Assembly: GCA_964023205.1 (NCBI GenBank)
Contig: OZ026845.1
Location: forward strand, 5,776,001 to 5,840,000
DNA: 64,000 bases
Direction of reading: 5' to 3'
Origin: Lutraria lutraria
Taxonomy: Eukaryota; Mollusca; Bivalvia; Venerida; Mactridae
In this document: positions 26,101 to 47,427 of the stretch, piece by piece
How the letters are laid out: the number at the start of each line of letters is the position of its first letter
How positions within the stretch are numbered: the stretch's first letter is position 1
The notes under the pieces: model-generated
The model's input: only the letters and a program-made list of their open reading frames with translations
Databases searched by the model: none
Told to the model about the DNA's origin: nothing
Translations under genes and position numbers: made by a program

Positions 26101-29100
26101 TCTTGATGTATATATTCTTATATTGTATCAAACTTTACCTACAGTAATCCTCAGATAGTACAGTATGTATCTTGATGTATATATTCTTATATTGTATCAA
26201 ACTTTACCTACAGTAATCCTCAGATAGTACAGTATGTATCTTGATGTATATATTCTTATATTGTATCAAACTTTACCTACAGTAATCCTCAGATAGTACA
26301 GTATGTATCTTGATGTATATATTCTTATATTGTATCAAACTTTACCTACAGTAATCCTCAGATAGTACAGTATGTATCTTGATGTATATATTCTTATATT
26401 GTATCAAACTTTACCTACAGTAATCCTCAGATAGTACAGTATGTATCTTGATGTATATATTCTTATATTGTATCAAACTTTACCTACAGTAATCCTCAGA
26501 TAGTACAGTATGTATCTTGATGTATATATTCTTATATTGTATCAAACTTTACCTACAGTAATCCTCAGATAGTACAGTATGTATCTTGATGTATATATTC
26601 TTATATTGTATCAAACTTTACCTACAGAAATCCTCAGATGGTACAGTATGTATCTTGATGTATATATTCTTATATTGTATCAAACTTTACCTACAGTAAT
26701 CCTCATATAGTACAGTATGTATCTTGATGTATATATTCTTATATTGTATCAAACTTTACCTACAGTAATCCTCAGATAGTACAGTTTGTATCTTGATGTA
26801 TATATTCTTATATTGTATCAAACTTTACCTACAGTAATCCTCAGATAGTACAGTATGTATCTTGATGTATATATTCTTATATTGTATCAAACTTTACCTA
26901 CAGTAATCCTCAGATAGTACAGTATGTATCTTGATGTATATATTCTTATATTGTATCAAACTTTACCTACAGAAATCCTCAGATGGTACAGTATGTATCT
27001 TGATGTATATATTCTTATATTGTATCAAACTTTACCTACAGTAATCCTCATATAGTACAGTATGTATCTTGATGTATATATTCTTATATTGTATCAAACT
27101 TTACCTACAGAAATCCTCAGATACTTACAGTTAATTAAGTATTCATTTGTATAATATTGTTCATATTTTCTATTTATCATCTGACAGGGATGGCACAGTG
27201 TTGCAGAGCCAATAGAATTACCTGTTGATTTTGGTGTTCAATCACTTGATGAATACTGTCCTTTTCTGTCTCGTGTTACCACGGTGATGAAATATAACAA
27301 GAAACTTACGTTAAACTGTTTTTCTGATGATGTTGGTCGAACTTACATCGAGTGGTTAGAAAAGGTATTGTCATCTTTCTTCTTAGTCCACACATACTTT
27401 AAATGTGATACAGATTTAGTGTTTCAGGCCACGGTTGTAGTCCTGTTGTAAGTGTCAGGACCTGTAAACTTGATGCCTGGGTTCAAATCCCAGTCATGGG
27501 AGGTCATAACCTGATATGAAAATTTGACAAAAAGTTGATTTTCCTCCATATGTGAAGAAGGTGGTTTTTCCTTCGACTTGGGTGTGTTAGCATTGTTTAG
27601 AATACAGTCCGAGAAAACTGGTTAGGCTAATCGGTCACCCTACAAAACCCAAACTGATAATTCATTAAAAAATGGGTTTGAACACACTGAACCTGGGCAT
27701 ATTCTAAAATTGGGATGATTTTTCTAAAACATGGGTCAATTAAACTCCTTATATACTAAATTATACATGTATTCATTAGCTGTAAATAACTATTTGTTGT
27801 AAGTATTACATTTTTGTTATATTTATAAACTCTGTTTCCTATCCCAGAATCCTGGTGCCACAATGTCAGACTATCAGACGGTTTATCACAGTTTCCGGGA
27901 TATGATCCAGTCTCTTGACACAGACCTTATTATGGGAAATCTGAGCAGGTTTGTCATTTAAATGTTAACTTACTTTATCAATCAATAAATGTTCAGGTTA
28001 TATTCTGCTAATTGATTGGCTAATGTCTACATTAGTTGATTGGCTCATGTCTTCATTAGTTCTGTTCTGGTATTTGATTGGCTTTTACCTACATTAGTTC
28101 TATTCTTGTATTTGATTGGCTTTTACCTATATTAGTTCTATTCTTGTATTTGATTGGCTTTTACCTACATTAGTTCTATTCTTGTATTTGATTGGCTTTT
28201 ACCTACATTAGGTCTATTCTTGTATTTGATTGGCTTCAGTAAATCTAGTCTTGTATTTGATTGGCTTACAGGTGTCACATGAATAATGGAAAGACAATAT
28301 GGCTGTGTAATAAGCATAGAGACAGCATGAGAGTCACCTGTCTAAGTAGAGAGGAGAAGGGAATGAATTCAACCAAAGATACTGATAGTAAAGTCAACAA
28401 TTACATGCTTACAAACTTACGTGAACTTGAACCAGACTTGATGAAGTTTGAAGCCAAAGCAAACGCTCCCATTCTGTCAAAAGGTATGTAGTACTAATTA
28501 ATATAAACCAGCCTATTGTCATGATTTTATCTTATATTTCTTTCTAAAAAAAACTTATTCATTGTGTTAGTTCAAGTATGTTGTAACTGCTTCAGAATAA
28601 AGTGGTGACACTTTCTATCAATTCAGTGCTCATACATGCTGATGAAGGCATTGTACAACTAAAACATTAAGGCATAAAAAAGGTTTGTTTCTGGTTACTT
28701 GACCCACTCTGATATTTTCTCGCAGCCCTGGCCTTTTTATTTGGCTGAAAGAAACACTTTCTCACTTTTAAGCTCACCAGAGCACAATGTGTCCATGGTG
28801 AGCTTTTGTGATCGCCTTATGTCCATCGTGTGTCGTGAAGCAGTCCGTTTTTACTTTAAACAACATCTCCTCCTACATCACTATGCCGATTGCAACCAAA
28901 CTTTGCTGGAATGATCCTTTGGTGGTCCCCTTTCAAAGTTGTTAAAAAAATTAAATTTCATTAAAAACTGTGTTTCTATGGCTCTGGTTTTAGTGCCATA
29001 TGGTCCTCTTGTTTACCTTTCACACACTTTTAAGATAAGTCCTGACTTACTTTTCCTTTGTTTTAATGAGCATGTAACCAGAAACAAATAATTTTTTATG

Positions 29101-30453
29101 CCTAAGATGAAATATAACTAAGATATAATAAAACTTATTTTAATGTCTAGTAAGAGATTGTATAACAAATTTTTGTCATTAATGAATTTATAGTGTCATA
29201 TCATACCAATACAATTATGCACATTACGTTATTGATTTTTAACGCTGATAAGGAAAAGTCGATAAAGGGGTGCAGTATTTATCGCAATAAAACACCATTT
29301 TTGAGCGTTCGGTTAGAATTTTTTGTTGCTTGGTATTAAAGTATGATGTTTAATCTTTGTAAATAACTTAAAATATCATTTTACATTATTTTAGCGATTT
29401 TAACCAAGCCAGATACATTAAGACTTAAATTGTATTGTTTTTTTCCAGAGGGTGAAGACCCGATGCAAGACATTCAGGAAGTACCGTCTAAAACTAGTAA
29501 GCTTCTATTTCTTTTGATGCATTTATGTTTTAAAGCTTAGTTTTGTAATAATACAATCAAACCTGTGTTAGTGGCCACCCTGTGAAAAAGGCCATTCTTA
29601 ACCTTCATTATTTAGAACAAAATGACTCTGAATGAAGATCACCTGTCAATAATGGCTGCACCTTGTCTTTCCAAAAGGTGGCCTTTGTCTACAGGTTTGA
29701 CTGCATTATAAGTATATTGACTTACAGTTGATTATAACAATGCTTCTGGTTTACTTACTTGTAGTAATGTTTGACATCTACTAGTCTTGTAAAAATATAA
29801 TTTTAACTTCTTCACATGGTGTTTGGCTACATGCCAATTAGAAACATGGGTAAATAACTGCGATGTTGCACATCATGTTAGAATTTTGATTAGCATTTAA
29901 CATTTCAATCTTCTGTTATGATATCAAGAAGCTAATGCAATTTCGTCCCCTTAGGATTAAAAGGGCCTATCAGACAAAATTTAATATGAAAGAGCAAAAT
30001 AGACCCTTTTAATTCTAATTTGACAACATAATGGTACCTTTCTTCAGCTGATTTACTAAGATTTTACTTGTTTGTCTATTCACTGTAGAAGTTAAGCATG
30101 ATCGTCATAGACATAAACACCAGAAAGCACCAGTTAAACCTGATGTTCCAGATGGAGGGAAAGTTGATGAGGCTAAAGTTGAAAATGTTGGAATTGATGC
30201 CGAAAAAGTTAAAAAAGCTGAAGCAAGTGGTCCTGTGGCTATGAATAATCAGACAGTTGTTAGTGATAACAGTTCTACAGGAATGACACGGCAGACTTCT
30301 GTAAAATCTTCACAATCTACGGATAGGGAGTCCTTGGCTTCTGACCGGTCACAACCAAGGGGGTACAATCATTCTCGTCGCCAGTTAAACCCAAAGCTTC
30401 CGAATAGAAATCTTAATAAGGATCAAAGAAGTCGTGCTTGTGAAATTTCTTGA
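542..30453 (+). CDS. LRR / EF-hand / Roc-COR / tandem-TIR protein, 5'-incomplete, 31 visible exons
   Basis: A multi-exon gene whose 5' end lies before the window. I joined 31 exons with GT-AG junctions; phases agree at every junction and give 4,365 in-frame bases ending at TGA 30451-30453. That is 1,454 residues, numbered here from the first full codon at 544. Domain order is LRR (1-75), EF-hand (78-121), LRR (122-200), Roc GTPase (about 228-379), COR (about 380-700), TIR1 (731-865), TIR2 (878-1030), a conserved C-terminal region (1050-1317) and a Ser/Lys-rich tail (1318-1454). Exon coordinates are in the domain entries below. ROCO proteins couple a Roc GTPase to COR-mediated dimerisation, and TIR domains signal by assembly or by NAD cleavage; an innate-immune or cell-death role is inference. 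I do not recognise a named orthologue. MFHAS1/LRRK-type proteins share the Roc-COR core but have no TIR domains. Confidence 0.88.
1456..1588 (+). other. Exon 3: canonical EF-hand inserted between LRR exons
   Basis: The exon starts after tttcag at 1455 and ends before gtatat at 1589. It encodes a helix-loop-helix with the 12-residue loop D87-E-N-S-N-G-V-L-D-I-K-E98. This fits the calcium-binding consensus exactly: acidic or Asn residues at loop positions 1, 3, 5 and 9, Gly at 6, a hydrophobic residue at 8 and Glu at 12. Only one EF-hand is evident. EF-hands usually pair, so this one may dimerise or pair with a divergent partner. Calcium binding is inferred from the motif. Confidence 0.85.
2728..2825. 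repeat. 13-bp tandem repeat beside the P-loop exon donor
   Basis: About eight units of cttgttactgtat, decaying into catgttacagtat and cttgttataatat. It begins eight bases after the exon-5 donor at 2720. Confidence 0.9.
2895..3476 (+). mobile_element. Repeat element with internal duplications, intron 5
   Basis: Three partial units share ttatgggcccttgacttaga / aatttgctatattttagc. It ends gggccatcttggccctcttg, the same terminus type as the element at 28769. Confidence 0.65.
3477..3712 (+). mobile_element. GGGGCATATTG-family element
   Basis: Has gatcaggggatattgttttt, cctataaaatcaaaatgctt and end gtgttttaaaaacacatctt. Same family as 347, 14108 and 15768. Confidence 0.7.
4953..5132 (+). mobile_element. 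TA-flanked inverted-terminal-repeat MITE, intron 7
   Basis: Starts tacagtcaattatgtgaaca (diverged) and ends ggccactaacacaggtttga-cta. The terminal CAGTC...GACTG pairs and the TA flanks fit a pogo/Tigger-like MITE. Same family as copies at 12029, 16209, 23545, 29551, 59641 and 61236. Confidence 0.65.
5437..5531. repeat. 48-bp direct duplication
   Basis: Two copies sharing tcatgaattcagtaaagata and catgctggactactgaacg. The second copy runs into a degraded SINE head. Confidence 0.8.
5532..5655 (+). mobile_element. SINE family A, 5' part
   Basis: gccgtgggtacaattcttgg (diverged box B), then ttcttagggacgctttatta and aaataatcacaggaaaaagg. Confidence 0.55.
6301..8668. repeat. 30-bp minisatellite, 79 tandem copies, in intron 9 of the ROCO-TIR gene
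   Basis: Seventy-nine consecutive 30-bp units with no insertion or deletion. Each unit is three related decamers: GGGAATGTAC, GGGAATATCC and GAGTAGATAC. Variation is almost confined to a T/C site in the second decamer and an A/G site at the end of the unit. Because 30 is a multiple of 3, long frames stay open on both strands, but the array sits between well-formed splice sites of exons 9 and 10 (5892 and 8718) and is intronic. Confidence 0.98.
8935..9080 (+). mobile_element. Repeat fragment with 'aggtcaaggtcacacttaga' core, intron 10
   Basis: Shares gtcacacttagaggtcaaa and the preceding catgcgca...acccaggtc with 9780-10055. Confidence 0.55.
9115..9765 (+). mobile_element. TACCCCC-terminal element with ~180-bp internal repeats, intron 10
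   Basis: Starts atacccccacaaacgaaatt and ends gcggtgggggtattagtcac; the TACCCCC/GGGGGTA ends are inverted. Three internal units of about 175-190 bp share tgaaacttgaaatatgttat, tgcaagacaccattttcatt and cagagttatgtgcccttgaa. Confidence 0.8.
9780..10055 (+). mobile_element. Repeat with duplicated 'aggtcagtaggct' segments, intron 10
   Basis: Two units share cccaggtcagtaggctgaag / gtcacacttagaggtcaaa. Confidence 0.55.
10869..11217 (+). mobile_element. SINE family A, full-length copy, intron 12
   Basis: tRNA-like head (ggtggtcgagtagtaacgcg, gatcatgggtttgattttcg), conserved body (aggacacttttttcagtgtc; cacgataaagaaccgggaaa; gtagggatataaatgcccag) and tail gggtcgttaaacaacagatg-aataaaag. Confidence 0.8.
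11432..11678 (+). mobile_element. tRNA-headed SINE, second type, intron 12
   Basis: gcttctgtggtcaagtggtt head; tctcagttttgagccaagct; ends aggggtgtaaatctaaaaaa. Confidence 0.6.
12029..12212 (+). mobile_element. TA-flanked MITE copy, intron 13
   Basis: Starts tacagtcaaacctgtgttag and ends tttacaggttttactata. Confidence 0.7.
12755..13050 (+). mobile_element. SINE family A copy, intron 14
   Basis: Head gtcgagtggtaacacactgg; body cactttttcagtgtccccat; gagttgggatataccggtaa; 3' tail lost. Confidence 0.7.
13300..13630. repeat. 24-bp tandem array, about 13 copies, intron 15
   Basis: Unit aactaacaactcacctggtt plus gata. It starts about 50 bases after the exon-15 donor (13251). The frame LTTHLVDK over it is open only because 24 is a multiple of 3. 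Confidence 0.95.
14108..14550 (+). mobile_element. GGGGCATATTG-family element, longest copy
   Basis: Starts with a palindrome, atgcccccgtatcgatagat then cgggggcat, followed by a (TGTC)n-like stretch, and ends gtgtttttgaaacacatctt. Confidence 0.75.
15041..15527. repeat. Long inverted repeat (about 220-bp arms, 46-bp loop), intron 16
   Basis: The left arm starts cagtgtggggaatccacgtg at 15041 and runs to about 15260. The right arm runs from about 15307 to 15527, ending cacgtggattccccacactg. Arms match with few mismatches and small gaps. Outer sequences also pair partly (aatttatcccgcttt near 14790 against gcaggataaat near 15615), so the whole foldback may span about 14780-15630. No coding potential. 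Confidence 0.93.
15626..15762. repeat. Second inverted repeat beside the long foldback
   Basis: Arms atacatggttggtgccggag ... gaaggtttatc and gataaaccttctccatctcc ... accaaccatgtat, about 36 bp each, with a nested small palindrome in the loop (ttggctcactaaagctcgccaa). Confidence 0.88.
15768..15935 (+). mobile_element. GGGGCATATTG-family element, internally deleted
   Basis: Has tgattgtctgtttgtttgta, acctctacaggacctgtgct and the end gtgttttaaaaataaatctt. Confidence 0.6.
16209..16384 (+). mobile_element. TA-flanked MITE copy, intron 17
   Basis: Starts gttaaacctgtgttagtggc and ends gttcacaggtcttacta. Confidence 0.65.
16628..16850 (+). mobile_element. tRNA-headed SINE, third type, intron 17
   Basis: The head closely resembles a tRNA: ggtataggggtagagcgtcg (box A) and gtgggttcaaatcccgtcag (intact box B). 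It ends attgatgtaaagggaataaa, very like other mollusc SINE tails. Confidence 0.7.
17033..17218 (+). mobile_element. SINE family A, 3' half, intron 18
   Basis: ctataaagaaccaggagaat, gtagggatataaatgttcag, tail gggccgtaaaacataaatga. The octamer array begins right at its tail. Confidence 0.65.
17219..20085. repeat. Octamer-based minisatellite (16/24-bp mixed units), about 2.85 kb, intron 18
   Basis: Built from octamers tatccatg, tagactta and taaactta combined as 16-bp (tagactta-tatccatg) and 24-bp units, with tattcatg and tacatccatg variants. The left part mixes unit types. The right part (from about 19330) is dominated by regular 24-bp units. Open frames over it (MDISLHGY repeats) are artefacts. 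It ends about 20 bases before the TIR1 exon acceptor at 20103. Confidence 0.97.
20757..21137 (+). mobile_element. TACCCCC-terminal element, related shorter copy, intron 19
   Basis: Starts ttacccccagatatgaaata and has a ggtcggtcggtccgt tract; it ends gggtgttcatcacctttagt and then gatagttctagtt. Confidence 0.65.
21752..21830. repeat. 21-bp tandem repeat, four copies, intron 20
   Basis: Units of gatatagtgattgccatc with small changes, ending about 45 bases before the exon-21 acceptor at 21875. Confidence 0.88.
21876..23509 (+). other. Exons 21-24: TIR domain 2, catalytic Glu present
   Basis: Exons 21876-22048 (second half), 22587-22689, 22917-23099 and 23336-23509. Residues 878-1030: betaA V881-FLSYTW-887, alphaA DPRKLKKYLEENGL, betaB SCWIDVE with BB loop RVGMNGLFDDI, betaC VVIVCMSDEY and alphaC C964-L-S-E967-F. 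E967 aligns with the catalytic Glu of SARM1-like and plant TIR NADases. The domain then continues with PIILAVVGTGDAW and QYPIVNFQEKTKNGKAKLLSLV. Exon 24 ends in a charged, Asn/Lys-rich linker. Enzyme activity is inferred from one residue plus the fold, not shown. Confidence 0.87.
22060..22400. repeat. 82-bp tandem repeat, about four copies, intron 21
   Basis: Unit of about 82 bp containing ctccatgcgctgggtcag and actgtttttaagtttaag; ctccatg recurs at 22161, 22243 and 22325. It lies within 35 bases of the exon-21 donor at 22049. Confidence 0.88.
23545..23724 (+). mobile_element. TA-flanked MITE copy, intron 24
   Basis: Starts tacagtcaaacctgtgatca and ends gccactaacacagatttgac. Confidence 0.7.
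24215..24345. repeat. Direct duplication, intron 25
   Basis: Two copies of about 65-70 bp sharing tgtcagatatgatacacatt and gtttctaatta. Confidence 0.75.
24519..27125. repeat. 69-bp tandem array, about 38 copies, intron 26
   Basis: Period measured as 69 from successive tcaaac positions (24541, 24610, 24679). Each unit holds cagtatgtatcttgatg (donor-like GTATGT) and tttacctacag (acceptor-like). The first, shortened unit begins at the real exon-26 donor gtatgtat at 24519. Copies differ at a few sites only (for example cagata/catata/cagatg). Confidence 0.97.
27424..27665 (+). mobile_element. tRNA-headed SINE, fourth type, intron 27
   Basis: Box B gcctgggttcaaatcccagt; body tgaaaatttgacaaaaagtt; shared with 35555. 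Confidence 0.65.
27998..28265. repeat. 38-bp tandem array, about seven copies, intron 28
   Basis: Unit gattggcttttacctacatt followed by agttctattcttgtattt. The last, incomplete unit runs into gattggcttacag, the acceptor of exon 29 (28271). Confidence 0.9.
28769..29015 (+). mobile_element. AGCTCACCAGAG...CCTCTTGTTT element, intron 29
   Basis: Starts taagctcaccagagcacaat, ends tgccatatggtcctcttgtt. Its 71-residue open frame is not a gene. Confidence 0.6.
29449..30453 (+). other. Exons 30-31: basic Ser-rich tail ending in a CaaX-like CEIS
   Basis: Exons 29449-29496 and 30089-30453. The last 137 residues are low-complexity: a His/Lys-rich start (KHDRHRHKHQK), an acidic/Lys stretch, and a Ser-rich part (SVKSSQSTDRESLASDRSQ). 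A basic segment follows and the protein stops at C1451-E-I-S1454 with TGA at 30451-30453. The final four residues fit a CaaX box with X = Ser, typical of farnesylation, and basic residues precede it as in prenylated GTPases. Prenylation is inferred. The tail is probably disordered. Confidence 0.8.
29551..29706 (+). mobile_element. TA-flanked MITE copy, intron 30
   Basis: Starts tacaatcaaacctgtgttag and ends gcctttgtctacaggtttga-ctgca; the best-preserved termini in the window. Confidence 0.75.
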
Positions 30454-30541
30454 GTCAATAATGTAGGACAAATACTGTTTGTAACTAAAAATGTAATTTT
30501 TAATTTATGAAAGTTAGTTGTTAACTTTTATCAGTTATATC

Positions 30542-30547
30542 AATAAA
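30542..30547 (+). terminator. AATAAA poly(A) signal of the ROCO-TIR gene
   Basis: A canonical AATAAA lies about 90 bases after the stop codon. It is the first one downstream and gives a short 3' UTR. The following 700 bases are extremely AT-rich with no open reading frames. Confidence 0.6.
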
Positions 30548-31338
30548 TACAGACAGTGGTTGACTTTATATGATTTTTTTCGGGATTTTAATGATCAATT
30601 ATGATAGTAGTAATTGATAAGAGTCTGAAATACTTATTGTTGATAACTCTGGCTAAGGTAAGTATTATTATTTATTCTTTGTGTAATTGGTTTTAATATA
30701 ATTATTTGTTGTATCAACTACAGGGTATGTGTATAGATTGTTAAATATTGTATTTAAATTTAATACATTTTGATAATTGTATTAGTCACCTGACTGTATT
30801 TATCTGCTTTTATTTTTCCGTATATATAATACCTATTTATAATTCTTTCTGAATAATTATTACTTTTTTTTTATTAGTAATAGAGCATTAGTCAATTTAT
30901 TTGTTGTTGAGTTGCGGGCATTGTTGTGATATTATAATAATTGGATGTACAAAATCTATTTTATTATAAATTATTATTGATATTACCATTAGTATTTTAA
31001 GATGTTTATACATTTAATTATTGCATTTCTATTTTTATATGGATTTTGTACCAGTGATTTTGATATTAATATTTTATTAACATTTTAATGTAATTATGTG
31101 TTATTTGTTCATTTACATTAGATTACTTAAGTCTCAATATTGAATCTGTAGTGTAGTGTATCTTAGTATTTTAGTTACGGATCTTGATATAAGTAGTGAA
31201 TCTTAATATTTGATGAATCTTAATTAGTGAGTGATGAATCTTTATATTCGTGTGATGAATATTAATATGTGAGTGATGAATCTTGACTTAATATTTGAGT
31301 GATACCTAATGAATTTGTTAATTGAATCAGAAAAATGT
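30548..31338. other. AT-rich intergenic sequence
   Basis: No open frame of note. It consists of T/A-rich sequence and short degenerate repeats after the ROCO-TIR poly(A) signal. Confidence 0.5.
31180..31310. repeat. Imperfect ~30-bp repeats downstream of the ROCO-TIR gene
   Basis: Four to five degenerate units with gtgatgaatcttaatat. Confidence 0.6.
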
Positions 31339-31342
31339 AATT

Positions 31343-31975
31343 ATACCCCGCAAACAAAGTTTGAGAGGGGGTATATTGGAGTCACTCTGTCGGTCCGTCT
31401 GCATAAAATATCTGAAGTTTGTGGAGCAAACTTCTTTCACATTCTTCGAACAATTGCAATGAAACTTGAAATATGTTATCTCCATGAAGTGCACATGTGC
31501 AAGACACAATTTTCATTCCCAGCGAGTCACTCATTCCAGAGTTATGTGCCCTTGAACTTAGCCATATAGTGTACAATGGCAGTCTTGGTTTGTGGAGTGA
31601 ACTACTTCCACGTTTTTCAAGGGATAGAATTGAAACTTGAAATATGTTATCACCGTGAAGTATACATGTGCAAGACACAGTTTTCATTCCCAGCGATTCA
31701 ATCATTTCAGAGTTATGTCCCCTTTAACTTAGCCAATGGCAGTCTTACTTTGTGGAGCGAACTACTTTGACATTTACCAAGGGATTGAATTGAAACTTGA
31801 AATATGTAATCAATATTAAATGTAGGTGTGCAAGACACAATTTTCATTCACAACGATTCACTCATTCCAGAGTTATGTGCCCTTGAACTTACTTGAATAG
31901 TGTACTATCACATTCTTAGTGTCAAAGCGGCGGTGGGGGTATTAGTCACCTTTGTGACAGCTCTAGTTGTACCTG
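31343..31975 (+). mobile_element. TACCCCC-terminal element, 3' of the ROCO-TIR gene
   Basis: Starts ataccccgcaaacaaagttt and ends gcggtgggggtattagtcac. It has the same three internal units as the copy at 9115, so the triplicated structure predates dispersal. Confidence 0.8.
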
Positions 31976-31998
31976 TTTTTGTGTGATAGAAATGTCTC

Positions 31999-33149
31999 TT
32001 TATTGATCTTTGGCAATAATTTTCTGTGTTGTATTTATAATGAAATGATTCATGAAGTCCATGTCAACTGGACACAAATGGATTCTTATAGTTCTAAACC
32101 TAGTATCTATCTGTGATATATTTATGTCATTTGTAAAAATATTAAACACTGTAGATAATTTGACAATGCAACTGATTGTTTTAGCAAGAAGCAGCACAAA
32201 TTAGTAAATTTGTACAATTACATTGTATAAAACATTTCTTTTGACTTTTAATTTCTGTAATTGTATGTGATAGGCATAAAAAAGTTGATTCCGTTAGTGA
32301 TTTATTTCTCAGCAACAGGCACCAAAGTTATAGAGAACTGAGAATTTCAAGACTTGAGTTTGGAGACCGATCTCAAGTTTTATATTCTTGGGACCAGGTC
32401 TTAAAGTCCATACACATTGAAAGACAAGTTTTCAATCTGTACCACAATGGCAGTCAACTAGGTAAGTAAGTAAGTTATCATTACAAAATGGGATAGAACT
32501 TGCCCCTTAACACTTTCTTGTGATTAAATAACCAATGATCTTTAAAATGGTAAAGAAATAACCAGCCATGTTTACAAAGTTATAATACAGTTTAATAATT
32601 ACGTCACAAATGATCAAAACAACACGAAAAAAAAGATTTGTTTTCTATTCACTGTACACACTTCATCGATCAGACAAGCAATTTTTGAATATAGATCATG
32701 ATAAGCCAAAAAATACCCAATTTAAGTTTCATCAATTTATAAAATTGACCATCTCCAACGATGCCATAACAGCAACTTTGAATCCCATGAGAGAAAAACT
32801 CTTGATAAAAAATCAATGCAAAATACAATAAATATGAGCTATTGAAAATCTGTGAATCTAATAACAAAACACCAAGAATAAATGCAACCACAAAGTGAAA
32901 TTTTCTCAAATGAAATGATAGAAAATCAGCAGAACATCTTTACACAAAATATGAGACAACTGCTTTACAAATATGACAAAATTCATAAAAATACATGCAA
33001 ATCTAGTATGAATGATAAAACATGTCTGTGGTGAAATCTAGGTGTTCAATAATGACCAACATGATTAAGTGGAGTCTTTCTTTCAAACATGATAATACCC
33101 CCAGTATTTACAGATAAGTCTTGAACGATACACTTAATGAAAATGATCC
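31999..33149 (-). other. zfr: Presumed zfr 3' UTR with candidate poly(A) signals
   Basis: No other coding exon follows the Zfr stop on the minus strand. Minus-strand AATAAA motifs occur at 32306-32301 and 32004-31999. The true end cannot be fixed from sequence alone. The stretch contains an exon-like open segment on the opposite strand (32313-32461). Confidence 0.45.
32313..32461 (+). other. Orphan exon-like open segment
   Basis: Bounded by a good acceptor (tgatttatttctcag) and a strong donor (ctag|gtaagtaag). One frame is open through all 149 bases (first base completes a codon), reading ...SYRELRISRLEFGDRSQVL... It lies on the plus strand opposite the presumed zfr 3' UTR, about 1.9 kb after the ROCO-TIR stop. 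It may be a skipped or alternative exon, a relic, or chance. Confidence 0.25.
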
Positions 33150-47365
<14,216 letters not shown>

Positions 47366-47427
47366 CTCCTATGCCTGGAAGAAATGTAATTACATATAAA
47401 TTATACAAGTCACTTATTAAGTGAATT

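Larger units (their letters stand above)
23851..28483 (+). other. Exons 25-29: conserved C-terminal region with Cys/His motifs
   Basis: Exons 23851-23995, 24358-24518, 27188-27364, 27848-27948 and 28272-28483. Exon 25 is helical, exon 26 begins with a charged linker and then reads FCVYTLCEHDE, continuing in exon 27 as GWHSVAEPIELP. Exon 27 also has YCPFLSRVTTVMKY. Exon 29 begins RCHMNNGKTIWLCNKH, a C1248-x-H1249 ... C1259-xx-H1262 arrangement that could bind a metal. Similar LCEH..GWH and WLC..H motifs occur, as far as I recall, in C-terminal parts of some multidomain Roco-like proteins. I cannot name a Pfam family. Intron 26 is the 69-bp array; intron 28 is a 38-bp array. Confidence 0.75.

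Noticed and set aside
28699..28914. 71-codon open frame
   Set aside because: Lies mostly in a dispersed element (28769-29015); no splice links or domain.
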